Both the position numbers and the translations under genes were made by a program. Shown piece by piece: positions 9,842 to 18,813 of a stretch of 64,000 bases of DNA. Source of the DNA: MED-G16 sp002457315 (lineage in GTDB: Bacteria; Bacteroidota; Bacteroidia; Cytophagales; MED-G16). The stretch is from the NCBI GenBank assembly GCA_045568775.1, contig JBJLAJ010000009.1, positions 202,972 to 266,971 on the forward strand, in the 5' to 3' direction. The notes under the pieces are model-generated. The model was not told where the DNA came from and ran no database searches. It saw only the letters and a program-made list of their open reading frames with translations. The stretch's first letter is position 1. Every line of letters starts with the position of its first letter.

Positions 9842-10297
9842 GTGTTTGCCGGAAAAGTAGGATCAAATATTGCAGGAGAACTTGGGACGATGCGGATTAC
9901 CGAACAAATTGATGCTTTGGAGGTAATGGGTATAAACTCTAGTTCGTACCTAGTATTACCAAAAGTTATCGCGGCATTACTTATGTTTCCCATTCTAGTA
10001 ATAATCTCAGCGACATTGGCAATATTTGGAGGATATACAGCAGGTGTTCTAACTGATGTTATAACAGGTCAAGAATATATTTATGGGCTTCGCTATGAAT
10101 TCAATCCATTTAATATTCCATTCGCTTTAGTCAAATCCTATGTTTTTGCATTTATTGTAGCTTCTATATCCTCATTTCAAGGATATTACACGTCTGGGGG
10201 AGCTTTAGAAGTAGGTAAATCTAGTACTAATGCTGTGACTAATAGTTGTATTGCAATCTTAATTGCAGATTATCTTTTGGCTCAAATATTATTATGA
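9842..10297 (+). CDS. mlaE: MlaE-type ABC lipid transporter permease (intact 3' part)
   Basis: Permease of the MlaFE-type ABC transporter that moves phospholipids between the outer and inner membranes. The conserved core AGKVGSNIAGELGTMRITEQIDALEVMG is present and is the region contacted by the ATPase, followed by hydrophobic segments and a conserved SFQGYYTSGGALEVGKSST segment. The first 100 or so residues of the family are encoded just upstream in other frames, so the ATG at 9842 is an internal methionine and not the natural start. The stop codon overlaps the start of mlaF as ATGA, which is translational coupling typical of a transporter pair. The MlaD substrate-binding component is not next to it in this window. 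Confidence 0.85.
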   Translation: MFAGKVGSNIAGELGTMRITEQIDALEVMGINSSSYLVLPKVIAALLMFPILVIISATLAIFGGYTAGVLTDVITGQEYIYGLRYEFNPFNIPFALVKSYVFAFIVASISSFQGYYTSGGALEVGKSSTNAVTNSCIAILIADYLLAQILL

Positions 10298-11037
10298 TAG
10301 AAATAAAAAATATTACTAAATCATTTGAGGATAAAAAAGTTTTACACGGCATTAGTGGAAAATTTGAAAAAGGTAAAACCAATTTAATTATTGGAGCAAG
10401 TGGAACAGGTAAAAGTGTTTTGCTCAAATGTTTAGTTGGACTTTTACAACCAGACCAAGGAAGTGTATTATTTGATAAAAGAAACTTTACTAATGCCAAT
10501 AAACGTTTGGCAACAGAGATAAGAAGAGAGATAGGTATGTTATTCCAAGGAAGTGCTCTTTTTGACTCAAAAAATGTTGAAGAAAATATAAAATTCCCAT
10601 TAGATATTTTAACTGATACACCAGAAAATGAAAAAATTGATAAAGTAAATCATTGCCTTAATCTAGTAGGATTAGATAAAATAAATAAAAAAATGCCATC
10701 TGAGTTAAGTGGAGGTATGAAAAAAAGAGTGGGTATAGCAAGAGCAATCGTAAATGACTCAAATTATCTATTTTGTGATGAACCTAATTCTGGACTTGAT
10801 CCTTTAACTGCGATTAAAATTGATGATTTAATTTTAGAATTGACTCAAAAACTTAATACAACCACAATAGTTGTAACACACGATATGAATTCGGTTATAG
10901 AAATAGGCGAATATATAATGTTTCTTCATAACGGTAAAAAATTATGGGAAGGCGATAATAAAGAAATTTTAAAGACAAAGATTAAGGAGTTAAATGCTTT
11001 TATTTTTTCTAATAAATTAATGAAAAAGATTAGGTAA
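10294..11037 (+). CDS. mlaF: MlaF-type ABC transporter ATP-binding protein
   Basis: ATPase partner of the MlaE permease in retrograde lipid transport. Walker A is GASGTGKS, the ABC signature is LSGGMKKR, Walker B is YLFCDEPNSGLDP, and the H-loop is VVTHDM. I chose the ATG at 10294, which overlaps the mlaE stop and gives MIEIKNITKSF, a normal ABC start; an in-frame ATG at 10246 would add 16 residues that lie inside mlaE and look unlike the family. The protein is 247 residues. It converges on the last gene of the respiratory operon, with the two stop codons adjacent. Confidence 0.93.
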   Translation: MIEIKNITKSFEDKKVLHGISGKFEKGKTNLIIGASGTGKSVLLKCLVGLLQPDQGSVLFDKRNFTNANKRLATEIRREIGMLFQGSALFDSKNVEENIKFPLDILTDTPENEKIDKVNHCLNLVGLDKINKKMPSELSGGMKKRVGIARAIVNDSNYLFCDEPNSGLDPLTAIKIDDLILELTQKLNTTTIVVTHDMNSVIEIGEYIMFLHNGKKLWEGDNKEILKTKIKELNAFIFSNKLMKKIR

Positions 11038-11319
11038 CTAATCAATTAATGAGGCTACCCTCTTTTTAATTTTATTCTTATTTTCAGCTTCTTTTACATG
11101 TTTTTTACTCCTATAATACCAAAAGACACCACCAACTATTATCAAAATATAAGTTGAGGTAAAAAGATAAACTATCCCAGAATTGATACTAGATGATATT
11201 CCAGCACCACCTGAATTTGCATCACTCTCGACAATACCTCTACACATAGAACATCCTTGAGAATATAATTCTAAAGATGTATTATAAAAAAAATTAATAA
11301 ATATAAATTTTTTTATCAT
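11038..11319 (-). CDS. Small membrane protein at the end of the oxidase operon
   Basis: A 93-residue protein with an N-terminal hydrophobic segment, a CSMCRGIVES motif, a glycine/serine-rich stretch and one clear transmembrane helix (about residues 49-67), then a basic cytoplasmic tail. I recognise the CSMCR-containing type as a conserved hypothetical protein next to oxidase genes in Bacteroidota. Its start overlaps the stop of the DUF420 gene by 4 bp, so it is the last gene of the respiratory transcript. A role in oxidase assembly is inference from position. The pair of cysteines could bind a metal but this is not shown. Confidence 0.7.
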   Translation of the reverse strand: MIKKFIFINFFYNTSLELYSQGCSMCRGIVESDANSGGAGISSSINSGIVYLFTSTYILIIVGGVFWYYRSKKHVKEAENKNKIKKRVASLID

Positions 11320-11837
11320 CTTAAGTAAAATGGGCTAATCATAAAATAAACAATAACACCTGATACAGAGACATATAACCATATTGGGAATGTATACTTA
11401 ACTACTTTCTTGTGCTTTTCAATCTGATTAGTAAGTGAGTAGTAAAAAGCAAATAACACAAAAGGCACAACAACTATAGAAAGTAAAATATGAGATATAA
11501 GAAAGAAGAAATAAATCATTCTAGAGTCACCTTGATAAGAAGTACTCTCAACAGATGAATGGTATATTATATATGAAATCAAAAATATTGCACCTAGAAT
11601 AAAGGAAAGAGTATTTAATATCTGATGTGATTTAACATCTTTCTTATATTTTATCATATAAAAAGACAAGACTAAAAAAATTGAAGTTAGAGAGTTAATT
11701 ATTGCATTAAAATGAGGTAGCTTATAAGTCCAATCACCAAATAGAGTTATTTTACTAGGCATAAATAAAAGAATAGCTACAGCAATTGGTATCAAAACAG
11801 ATACCACTTTAATAACATTGACTAGTTTATTATTCAT
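11316..11837 (-). CDS. DUF420 family membrane protein
   Basis: A 173-residue protein with about five transmembrane helices and conserved polar residues in membrane segments, including the HFNAIINSL, IIYHSS and SHILLSI segments with histidines. It matches the DUF420 family (YozB-like), which is commonly encoded beside cytochrome oxidase genes and is thought to help assembly or heme handling. The start overlaps the stop of the SCO-like gene and the stop overlaps the start of the next gene, so translation is coupled. Family assignment is good; function is inferred from neighbours. Confidence 0.85.
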   Translation of the reverse strand: MNNKLVNVIKVVSVLIPIAVAILLFMPSKITLFGDWTYKLPHFNAIINSLTSIFLVLSFYMIKYKKDVKSHQILNTLSFILGAIFLISYIIYHSSVESTSYQGDSRMIYFFFLISHILLSIVVVPFVLFAFYYSLTNQIEKHKKVVKYTFPIWLYVSVSGVIVYFMISPFYLR

Positions 11838-12324
11838 CTTCTAACTTTAAAATATCAATTTCAACATTAAGCCTTTCAATTTCAGACTGTAAATCAGTAT
11901 TATAAACTCCCCTCAATGTATTTCTTTTATCTAGTAATAAAACAAATGAGTTATAGGTATTTATACTAGTATAACATTTGTGAAGATTATCTAAGATCAA
12001 CTTATTTATTGATAAGTTAATCCAATTTAAGTTACGATCTTGTTCTGATAAGGTTATAATTTCAACTTTTTTATTTAAAAAAACCTTATTTAAATAATTA
12101 TCAATCAATTTATTATTACCATCAATTCTTACATCTATTAATTTGATTTTATATAGAGAAATAGTATGATTCAATTCTTGAATATCTTCTATATTAAAAT
12201 CACATTCAAAATCATACTCTTGAATCTCATATTTATTATCTCCAAAAAACTTAAGAAATAAAAAAAGTAAAGTAGGAAGTAATAAAGAAAAAAATAATAC
12301 TAATCCTTTATTAAGGGATTTCAT
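11830..12324 (-). CDS. SCO1/SenC-like protein lacking the copper-binding cysteines
   Basis: A 164-residue protein with one N-terminal membrane anchor (LVLFFSLLLPTLLFLFLKFFG). The anchor followed by GDNKYEI and the C-terminal NTLRGVYNTDLQSEIERLNVEID resemble Bacteroidota SCO-family proteins, where the latter corresponds to the RGYYDGT...EVDRLIVEI end. SCO proteins load the CuA site of cytochrome oxidase through a CxxxC motif and a distal His. Here only Cys41 and Cys117 exist, not spaced as CxxxC, so normal copper binding is not expected. It sits between subunit IV and DUF420 in the oxidase operon, the usual SCO position. I read it as a degenerate or repurposed SCO; the similarity is judged by eye. 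Confidence 0.65.
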   Translation of the reverse strand: MKSLNKGLVLFFSLLLPTLLFLFLKFFGDNKYEIQEYDFECDFNIEDIQELNHTISLYKIKLIDVRIDGNNKLIDNYLNKVFLNKKVEIITLSEQDRNLNWINLSINKLILDNLHKCYTSINTYNSFVLLLDKRNTLRGVYNTDLQSEIERLNVEIDILKLEDE

Positions 12325-12659
12325 TAAGAATAAATTGCATAGTAAATAGCATCAGCTTGAATAAATAAAGCACCAAGTAACCATACTACAAAAGCAGTAG
12401 GAATTAATATGGTCCACATTAATGATCTTTGTTCATGACCTAAGTGCATGAACTCCATAACTATATATCCAGCTTTAATAAAGGTCATACCTATAAAAAG
12501 AAATATTTTAAAGTCTTTCCATGATTCTGGAAATTGAAGTGCAACAAGGAATTCTGCAGCAGTAACAACACCAAGTATAATTGCAACCTCCCAAATTTTC
12601 CAAATCTTTTTCTTATCTGCTGGTTCTGGAGTTATACTTGAAACTTCTGGTTCTATCAT
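12324..12659 (-). CDS. Cytochrome c oxidase subunit IV (caa3-type)
   Basis: A 111-residue membrane protein of the COX4_pro type, a small accessory subunit of bacterial aa3/caa3 oxidases. After a proline-rich cytoplasmic N-terminus there are three transmembrane helices, with the family-like segments VTAAEFLVAL, FIKAGYIVMEFMHLGHE and MWTILIPTAFVVWLLGALF. The gene lies 4 bp downstream of the subunit III gene and touches the start of the SCO-like gene. Position and topology make the call secure. Confidence 0.88.
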   Translation of the reverse strand: MIEPEVSSITPEPADKKKIWKIWEVAIILGVVTAAEFLVALQFPESWKDFKIFLFIGMTFIKAGYIVMEFMHLGHEQRSLMWTILIPTAFVVWLLGALFIQADAIYYAIYS

Positions 12660-12663
12660 AATA

Positions 12664-13410
12664 TTAAACTAAATAAAAAAATGTGAAAACAAAAACCCAA
12701 ACTAGATCAACAAAATGCCAATACAATCCCACTTTTTCAACCATTTCATAATGACCTCTTCTCTCTAAGATTCCTACAGTAGCTTGATAAAAAATTAAAA
12801 AATTTAAAGCTACACCACTAAAAACATGGAATCCATGAAAACCGGTTATAAAAAAGAAGAATGCAGCAAAATCAGGGGGACCATATTGATTTAATTCTAA
12901 GTTTGCACCATAAATTATTGAGCCATCTAGTAGTCTAGACCCTGCATCAGTACCATGAATAAAATGTGACCATTCCCATGCCTGACAACTAAGAAAAGTA
13001 AACCCTCCAATTATAGTCCAAACCATCCATTTCTCAACTCCTTTTCTATCCATCCTATGACCAGCTTCCACAGCAAGGACCATTGTCACACTACTTAAAA
13101 TTAAAATAAATGTCATTAAACCCACAAATACAAGAGGAAGTTCAACCCCATGAAAGAAAGGAAAAGCCTCAAAAACTTTTTCTGGAACAGGCCAGTAATT
13201 TTGAGAAAATGAAAAATCAGATAATGCTCCTTCGTAAGCAGGGTGTTTTAATCTTATAACACCATAAGAAATTAAAAAAGCTGAAAAAGTGAAAGCATCT
13301 GATATTAAAAAAAACCACATCATTAGCTTCCCATAGCTCGCCTTGTAAGGCTCAACACCACCTGCCCATAAATCTTTATTTGAAGTACTTACTGATACTG
13401 AATTAGCCAT
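12664..13410 (-). CDS. ctaE: Cytochrome c oxidase subunit III
   Basis: Subunit III of the heme-copper oxidase, which stabilises subunit I and proton uptake. The 248-residue protein has seven predicted helices with the family signatures KLMMWFFLISDAFTF, CQAWEWSHFIHG, FFFITGFHGFHVFSG and a terminal LYWHFVDLVWVFVFTFFYL, including the conserved Glu and His positions. A second, shorter subunit III gene lies 2 bp upstream; pairs like this are common in Bacteroidota oxidase operons. Translation probably starts at the ATG used here, which gives a soluble N-terminus before the first helix. Confidence 0.95.
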   Translation of the reverse strand: MANSVSVSTSNKDLWAGGVEPYKASYGKLMMWFFLISDAFTFSAFLISYGVIRLKHPAYEGALSDFSFSQNYWPVPEKVFEAFPFFHGVELPLVFVGLMTFILILSSVTMVLAVEAGHRMDRKGVEKWMVWTIIGGFTFLSCQAWEWSHFIHGTDAGSRLLDGSIIYGANLELNQYGPPDFAAFFFFITGFHGFHVFSGVALNFLIFYQATVGILERRGHYEMVEKVGLYWHFVDLVWVFVFTFFYLV

Positions 13411-13412
13411 TT

Positions 13413-13982
13413 TTATATATTATAAAAATACAAAGTAATAAATAAATAAACCCATAATCCAGCAAGAAAATGCCAATATGTAGTTGACATTTCTATATAA
13501 ATCATATTTTTAGAATGGACCTCTAGTTTAACTGCCTTCATGTAAACATATAATATAAAGATTAACCCTGAAATAAGATGAAAAGCATGGACACCGCTAA
13601 GGACATAAATAAATGATCCATCTGGGTGACCAACAAAATAAACACCCCCTCCTACTAGCTGAGACCATCCTAAATACTGAAAAATCAGAAATAAAAATCC
13701 ACTTAAAAAACTTAAAAGCAAATTGATTTTCTGACTTTTGAAGTTATCTTTTTTTGATGCAAAATATGATATTTGTTTAAAGACGCTACTTAAAAATACA
13801 GCAATAGTAGAATAATAAAACATTGACGGAAGGTCAACATTAAAACCTCCTGGCTCACCCTTTTTTACTATATAAGCACTGATTAGTGAAACAAATATCA
13901 TTGAAATTGATATCATAAAAATCCAAACTATAAAGATTCTAGGATTCATTCTCAATATTTTTGTCTTAGATTTCTTATTCAT
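13413..13982 (-). CDS. Second, divergent cytochrome c oxidase subunit III-like protein
   Basis: A 189-residue protein with about five transmembrane helices that keeps the second half of the subunit III fold: QYLGWSQLVGGG, YVLSGVHAFHLISG and STTYWHFLAGLWVYLFITLYFY correspond to the WEW, GFHGFHV and WHFVD regions of the full-length paralogue next door. The length equals the short five-helix subunit III form. It is 2 bp upstream of ctaE and directly downstream of ctaB. It is likely a structural subunit of the same oxidase; whether both subunit III proteins are in one complex cannot be read from the sequence. Confidence 0.88.
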   Translation of the reverse strand: MNKKSKTKILRMNPRIFIVWIFMISISMIFVSLISAYIVKKGEPGGFNVDLPSMFYYSTIAVFLSSVFKQISYFASKKDNFKSQKINLLLSFLSGFLFLIFQYLGWSQLVGGGVYFVGHPDGSFIYVLSGVHAFHLISGLIFILYVYMKAVKLEVHSKNMIYIEMSTTYWHFLAGLWVYLFITLYFYNI

Positions 13983-13986
13983 ATTC

Positions 13987-14847
13987 TTAAATTTTATCTA
14001 AAATATAACTTATCTGCACTATTGGAAGATAAACAAAAGAACCAAACATAATTCTTAAAGCTGAAGCTCTTAGAGTAATCTTTAAATAGTTTAAAGGTCT
14101 GAGTTAAAAATAGGATAGCACAAATAACAGCTATTGTGCCAGAAACAACTACCAGTAATACCAAACAACGTTGGTAATAAGGCCAAGGGGTATTAAAAAC
14201 AATGTGTAAGTCATTATATTTAACGCAGTATTAAAATTTTTTTCACCTCTACTTGGCAACAATTTAAATCCAACCTTACTATAGTCATCGTGATAAACCC
14301 AAGCAATAGCCCAAAAATGTGGAAACTGCCATATAAATTGTATACTAAAAATAATAATTGCTTCTATAGATATAACGCCTGAAAATGCAACCCATCCAAT
14401 TAATGGAGGTAAGGCTCCAGGTATTGCTCCAACAAAAACAGCAATAGGTCCATATCTTTTAAGAGGAGTATAGATAAAGGAATAAATTAATAATGAAGAT
14501 AAACTAATGAGGGCGGCTAAAGGATTAAACCAAAAAGTCATAATAAGTAATCCTATTACTGCAAAACAAATAGATAGCTGCCAAAGCAGATCTCAGCAGT
14601 AATTCTCTTAGTAGGAAGGGGTCTCTTCTTTGTTCTATCCATAATTTTATCATAGATCAATCTCAAGAATTTGGTTGTTAATCACAGATGAGGCGGTTAT
14701 CAAGTAACCCGATAGTCACAAGTGAAAGCAGATCTAACGAAACTTATGATATCAGAAGCTAGAATATACCCAACATACGGCAGAGAAAGAGACTAAAAAT
14801 GATAATCTAAATTTTGTTAATTCAAATATTACTTTTAAAATACTCAT
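13987..14847 (-). pseudogene. ctaB: Protoheme IX farnesyltransferase (heme O synthase) broken by several indels
   Basis: CtaB converts heme B to heme O, the first step to heme A for the oxidase. The minus strand carries a full set of CtaB segments in changing frames: an ATG at 14847 with SILKVIFELTKFRLSFLVSFSAV, then in shifted frames DLLSLVTIGL, the KIMDRTKKRPLP-like region (reading MDRTKKRPLPT, the NDxxD-equivalent D-x-x-x-D/R-T-x-x-R-P motif), a long open piece at 14149-14541 with YTPLKRYGPIAVFVGAIPGALPPLIGW and QFPHFWAIAWVYHDDYS, and a C-terminal piece ending FVYLPIVQISYILDKI before the TAA at 13987-13989. Start to stop is 861 bp, 287 codons, the normal size. At least five indels are needed. 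Because ctaA and the heme A oxidase genes are intact, sequence error is more likely than true loss. Confidence 0.8.
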
Positions 14848-14888
14848 AATCTTATTAGTCGCAAATATAGTTTTTGACGTTGTAAGAA

Positions 14889-15938
14889 TCATAATGTTTC
14901 TATTTTTTTAGATTTTGAGTTAATAAGCATAACATAAAACTGAATACCAAAAATTAAAAACGCTAAAATGAGATGGATTGGTTGTAATATTTTAGGTATT
15001 TGGAAATATGCCATACCTGCACCTACTAAAATTTCAGAAAAAATCAAAAATAACATAAGAGTTGATAATTTCTTAAAATAAGTATCCACTTCTGATTTTT
15101 TATAAACTAGAAAAGTTATAAAAAGTTGAAGAGCTAAAATCACTAATGAAAATGATCTATGAATAATAAAATTACTTCCTAAATTATTAATTATCTCGTC
15201 TCTATTATCAATTCCAAAAATCTTTAATAAACCGTCAACATTTTCTCTGACCTCTGTTCCTAAAACTATTTGAACTAAAAATAAAATCAAACTAAAAATT
15301 ATTGAATAAGTAAGAAGAGATGATCTTTTAGTATTATCAGAATAATTGGAAGATATATCATAACATAGAATAACATTACATATGATGACTAATGCAACTA
15401 TAACGTGAAAAGTAATTAAACCAGGTAATAAGTTTGTAGAAACAACAATTGATCCAACCCAAGCCTGAAAAAAGACTAATACTATAGAAAGAAAAGAAAG
15501 AAAAAAAAGTTTGGTACTAAATGGCTTCAAAAAAATTGAAGAGATTAATATAAATAATAAAGAAAAACCAACAATCGCTCCAATTAATCTATTTATATAC
15601 TCTGTCCAAGTTTTAAAGACATTGAACTCTTCTGCTTTATTAATATGAGGGTCATTTGTAATTTGTTTTGCTGTATCAGTAAATCCAATAGAAGCTAATA
15701 TTTTTGAAAGCCTTTTATTTTTTTCTACTCTCCCCTTTACAAAATCTTCTTTGTATGATTCTGGAAGTTGTTCTACAGATGTTGGCGGAATATAGACCCC
15801 AAAGCATTTAGGCCAATCAGGGCATCCCATACCTGATCCAGTGCATCTAACTACTCCTCCTGCTAATATTAGTAGATAAAGTAACGCGAGACTTATTTTA
15901 GTTAAGTTATTATAATTTCTGCCTAAAAAATTAAACAT
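14889..15938 (-). CDS. ctaA: Heme A synthase (COX15/CtaA)
   Basis: Oxidises the C8 methyl of heme O to give heme A. The 349-residue membrane protein has eight predicted helices with the hallmark near the N-terminus, GGVVRCTGSGMGCPDWPKCFG, and histidines in helices in the FKTWTEYINRLIGA, ITFHVIVAL, FIIHRSFSL and QPIHLILAF segments that serve as heme ligands. The N-terminal Cys pair matches the type with a cysteine-containing loop. It lies 5 bp downstream of ctaD and about 40 bp upstream of the ctaB start, in operon order. Confidence 0.95.
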   Translation of the reverse strand: MFNFLGRNYNNLTKISLALLYLLILAGGVVRCTGSGMGCPDWPKCFGVYIPPTSVEQLPESYKEDFVKGRVEKNKRLSKILASIGFTDTAKQITNDPHINKAEEFNVFKTWTEYINRLIGAIVGFSLLFILISSIFLKPFSTKLFFLSFLSIVLVFFQAWVGSIVVSTNLLPGLITFHVIVALVIICNVILCYDISSNYSDNTKRSSLLTYSIIFSLILFLVQIVLGTEVRENVDGLLKIFGIDNRDEIINNLGSNFIIHRSFSLVILALQLFITFLVYKKSEVDTYFKKLSTLMLFLIFSEILVGAGMAYFQIPKILQPIHLILAFLIFGIQFYVMLINSKSKKIETL

Positions 15939-15943
15939 ATTTT

Positions 15944-17776
15944 CTACCTGTGTCCATCTTCAGGCATATTAGACTCTTTTGTTGAGGAAAGAGGAATATG
16001 TTGGGGAATAAAGTCTTCTTTAGAGCCTGGCTTACTGTAATCGTAAGGCCACCTCTCTACTTTAGGTATTTTACCAGGCCAGTTTCCATGACCAGGATCA
16101 ATGGGAGTAGTCCATTCTATAGTATTAGACCTCCAAGGATTAGAAGATGCTTTTCTACCTCTATACATTGAGTAGAAGAAATTAAAAAGAAATATAAACT
16201 GCGCAACAAATGTTAAAATCGCAGCTATACTTACAAATGTATTTAGATCTATAAAAGACTCAATTCTTCCAGTCTCAAAATTTGTAAAAGAATAATACCT
16301 TCTCGGAAAACCAGCAATACCAATATAGTGTAATGGAAAGAAAACTAAATAAGCACCGATAAAGGTTATCCAAAAATGAACATAGCCTAGAGTGCTATTC
16401 ATCATTCTACCAAACATTTTAGGGAACCAGTGATAAACTCCAGCAAATAATCCAAAGAAAGATGCACTACCCATAACAATATGGAAATGTGCAACAACAA
16501 AATATGTGTCATGAAGATTAATATCAACTACTGAATTCCCAAGAAATAATCCAGTAAGTCCACCTGATATAAAGAAAGATACTAAACCAATAGAGAATAA
16601 CATAGCAGGAGTAAATACTATATTTCCTCTCCAAAGTGTAGCAATATAATTAAAAGCTTTTATAGCTGATGGTACAGCAATTATTAAAGTTAAAATTGTA
16701 AATACAGATCCAAGAAAAGGGTTCATCCCAGAAATAAACATATGATGAGCCCATACCACAAATGAAAGAGCACCAATTCCAATAAGGGAATAAACCATAG
16801 CTCGATATCCAAAAATTGGTTTTCTTGAACAAGTTGCAATAATCTCAGAGGTAATTCCTAAGGAGGGAAGAATAACTATATATACTTCTGGGTGTCCTAA
16901 GAACCAAAATAAGTGCTGAAATAAGATTGCACTTCCACCCTGATTAGACAAAGCTTCGCCAGCGATATAAATATCTGAAAGATAAAAACTAGTGCCAAAT
17001 GAGCGATCCATTATAAGTAATAGAGCAGCAGAAAGTAATACTGGAAAAGATAGAACACCTAAAATAGCTGTAACCAAAAATGCCCATATAGTAAGAGGCA
17101 TTCTAAAAAATGTCATCCCTTCAGTTCTAAGATTAATTACAGTTGTAATATAATTTAATGCACCTAAGAGTGCAGAAACAATAAAGAATGCCATTGAAAC
17201 TAACCATAAAGTCATACCAAGTCCAGACCCTGACACAGCTTGAGGTAATGCACTGAGAGGAGGATATATTGTCCATCCACCACTAGCAGGACCACCCTCA
17301 ACAAAAATTGATATAAACATTATAATACTTGAGAGGAAAAAGAACCAATAGGATAACATATTAAGAAACCCACTAGCCATATCTCTAGCTCCAATTTGTA
17401 GGGGAATGAGATAATTACTAAACGTTCCACTTAATCCAGCTGTGAGAACAAAGAAAACCATAATTGTTCCGTGCATGGTAATTAGAGCCAAATACACCTC
17501 AGGATCTATTTTACCCTGTGGAGTAAGCCAATTACCAATTAATGGACTTAGTGATGTCAAATCCAAGTCAGGAAATCCAAGTTGGATCCTAAACAAAGAT
17601 GACATAGCACCACCAATTATTGCCCAAAAAATTCCAGTTATTAGGAATTGTTTTGCTATAGTTTTATGATCCTCACAAAAAATATATTTCCTAATAAAAT
17701 TCTGATCATGATGTTCATCATGATGTTCATCAGTCTTTACATTTGGTTTGGTTGTAATTGTTTTAGTAACTCCCAT
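15944..17776 (-). CDS. ctaD: Cytochrome c oxidase subunit I (heme-copper catalytic subunit)
   Basis: Catalytic subunit reducing O2 at the heme a3-CuB centre. The 610-residue, 12-helix protein contains the low-spin heme ligand region TMHGTIMVFFVL, the CuB/active-site tyrosine region QHLFWFLGHPEVYIVILPSLG, AHHMFISGM, and the heme ligand segment HDTYFVVAHFHIVMGS. The GHPEVY motif with Tyr marks an A-type oxidase. A His/Asp-rich N-terminal tail (DEHHDEHHDQN) precedes helix 1. It lies 2 bp downstream of ctaC and upstream of ctaA. Start is the ATG giving MGVTKTITTK. Confidence 0.97.
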   Translation of the reverse strand: MGVTKTITTKPNVKTDEHHDEHHDQNFIRKYIFCEDHKTIAKQFLITGIFWAIIGGAMSSLFRIQLGFPDLDLTSLSPLIGNWLTPQGKIDPEVYLALITMHGTIMVFFVLTAGLSGTFSNYLIPLQIGARDMASGFLNMLSYWFFFLSSIIMFISIFVEGGPASGGWTIYPPLSALPQAVSGSGLGMTLWLVSMAFFIVSALLGALNYITTVINLRTEGMTFFRMPLTIWAFLVTAILGVLSFPVLLSAALLLIMDRSFGTSFYLSDIYIAGEALSNQGGSAILFQHLFWFLGHPEVYIVILPSLGITSEIIATCSRKPIFGYRAMVYSLIGIGALSFVVWAHHMFISGMNPFLGSVFTILTLIIAVPSAIKAFNYIATLWRGNIVFTPAMLFSIGLVSFFISGGLTGLFLGNSVVDINLHDTYFVVAHFHIVMGSASFFGLFAGVYHWFPKMFGRMMNSTLGYVHFWITFIGAYLVFFPLHYIGIAGFPRRYYSFTNFETGRIESFIDLNTFVSIAAILTFVAQFIFLFNFFYSMYRGRKASSNPWRSNTIEWTTPIDPGHGNWPGKIPKVERWPYDYSKPGSKEDFIPQHIPLSSTKESNMPEDGHR

Positions 17777-17778
17777 AA

Positions 17779-18804
17779 TTAATCATTTAATACGGCAATA
17801 TCCGTAGAATTGTTTTTAACAAAATTTGCATAATAATCTGGATTTTTTTCAATCCATGACTTTTGAGAATTTTTCCATTTTATATACTCCCACTCTTCAA
17901 CAACTACCACAGTGTGTTTCATAGAAAAATGTGCTCTACCACAAATCTTATTACAAACTATTTCATAGTTAAAATTTTCATTTCCAGTTTCTTCTCTCAT
18001 TTCTGCAGTAGTTTTAGAAGGCACAAACCACATTTGAGTTGGCATACCTGGGACAGCATTCATCTGAGATCTCATGTAAGGCAAGTACACACTATGAATA
18101 ACGTCTCTTGCCCTAATTTTAAATAGTACTGGTTTTCCTTTTGGAATATGAATTTCTCTTGGCATAAAGTCATCTAGAGAAGATGAATCTGAAAAATCAA
18201 TTCCAACGATATTTTCAACATCAATTAGTTTGTAGTTTGAATTTCCTAGTTCATTATCTGGTCCAGGATATCTAGATGCCCATGCAAACTGATACCCTAC
18301 AACTTCAATAACCTCAGCATCTTCTGGGGGAGGACCCATAATCTTATTCCATTTAACTAGTCCCCAACCTATAAGAACGACAAGTACAATAGCTGGAATA
18401 ACTGTCCAAATAATTTCAAGTTTATGATTGTCAGGATAGAAGTGTGCTTTTCTTTCTTTCTTATATCTATACTTGTAACCAAAGTAAAACATTACGATTT
18501 GAGTTAATATAAAAACAGTAAATGTGATTGCTGTTGTTACCCAAAAAAGAAGTTCTATTTCAGGGGCATGTTCAGAAGCCATTGGGAGAAAATAATTATC
18601 AAACTGGTCATATGAATACCATATAATTCCAATGGTTGATAATACCAAAAATATAACACCAGAAAGTGCATTGATATGATTACTTCCGTCTTCAAAAGAG
18701 GAAGAAATTCTTTTTTTAGCAACACTTAAAATTTCAGAAGATCTAAAAAATAAGAATACTGCTACAAGAGATAGAAACCCAATTAATCCTAGTATAAAAC
18801 TCAT
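17779..18804 (-). CDS. ctaC: Cytochrome c oxidase subunit II (CuA)
   Basis: Subunit II receives electrons from cytochrome c at a dinuclear CuA site. The 341-residue protein has transmembrane helices near the N-terminus (an extra first helix, then two), a cupredoxin domain with IWTVIPAIVLVVL before it, the aromatic YQFAWASRYPG patch, and the CuA ligands in CNKICGRAHFSM plus an upstream His in DVIHSVYLP. There is no cytochrome c domain at the C-terminus, so electrons probably come from the heme subunits of the adjacent alternative complex III. It is 9 bp downstream of actF, which supports one functional unit. Confidence 0.96.
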   Translation of the reverse strand: MSFILGLIGFLSLVAVFLFFRSSEILSVAKKRISSSFEDGSNHINALSGVIFLVLSTIGIIWYSYDQFDNYFLPMASEHAPEIELLFWVTTAITFTVFILTQIVMFYFGYKYRYKKERKAHFYPDNHKLEIIWTVIPAIVLVVLIGWGLVKWNKIMGPPPEDAEVIEVVGYQFAWASRYPGPDNELGNSNYKLIDVENIVGIDFSDSSSLDDFMPREIHIPKGKPVLFKIRARDVIHSVYLPYMRSQMNAVPGMPTQMWFVPSKTTAEMREETGNENFNYEIVCNKICGRAHFSMKHTVVVVEEWEYIKWKNSQKSWIEKNPDYYANFVKNNSTDIAVLND

Positions 18805-18813
18805 ATTGTAAAA

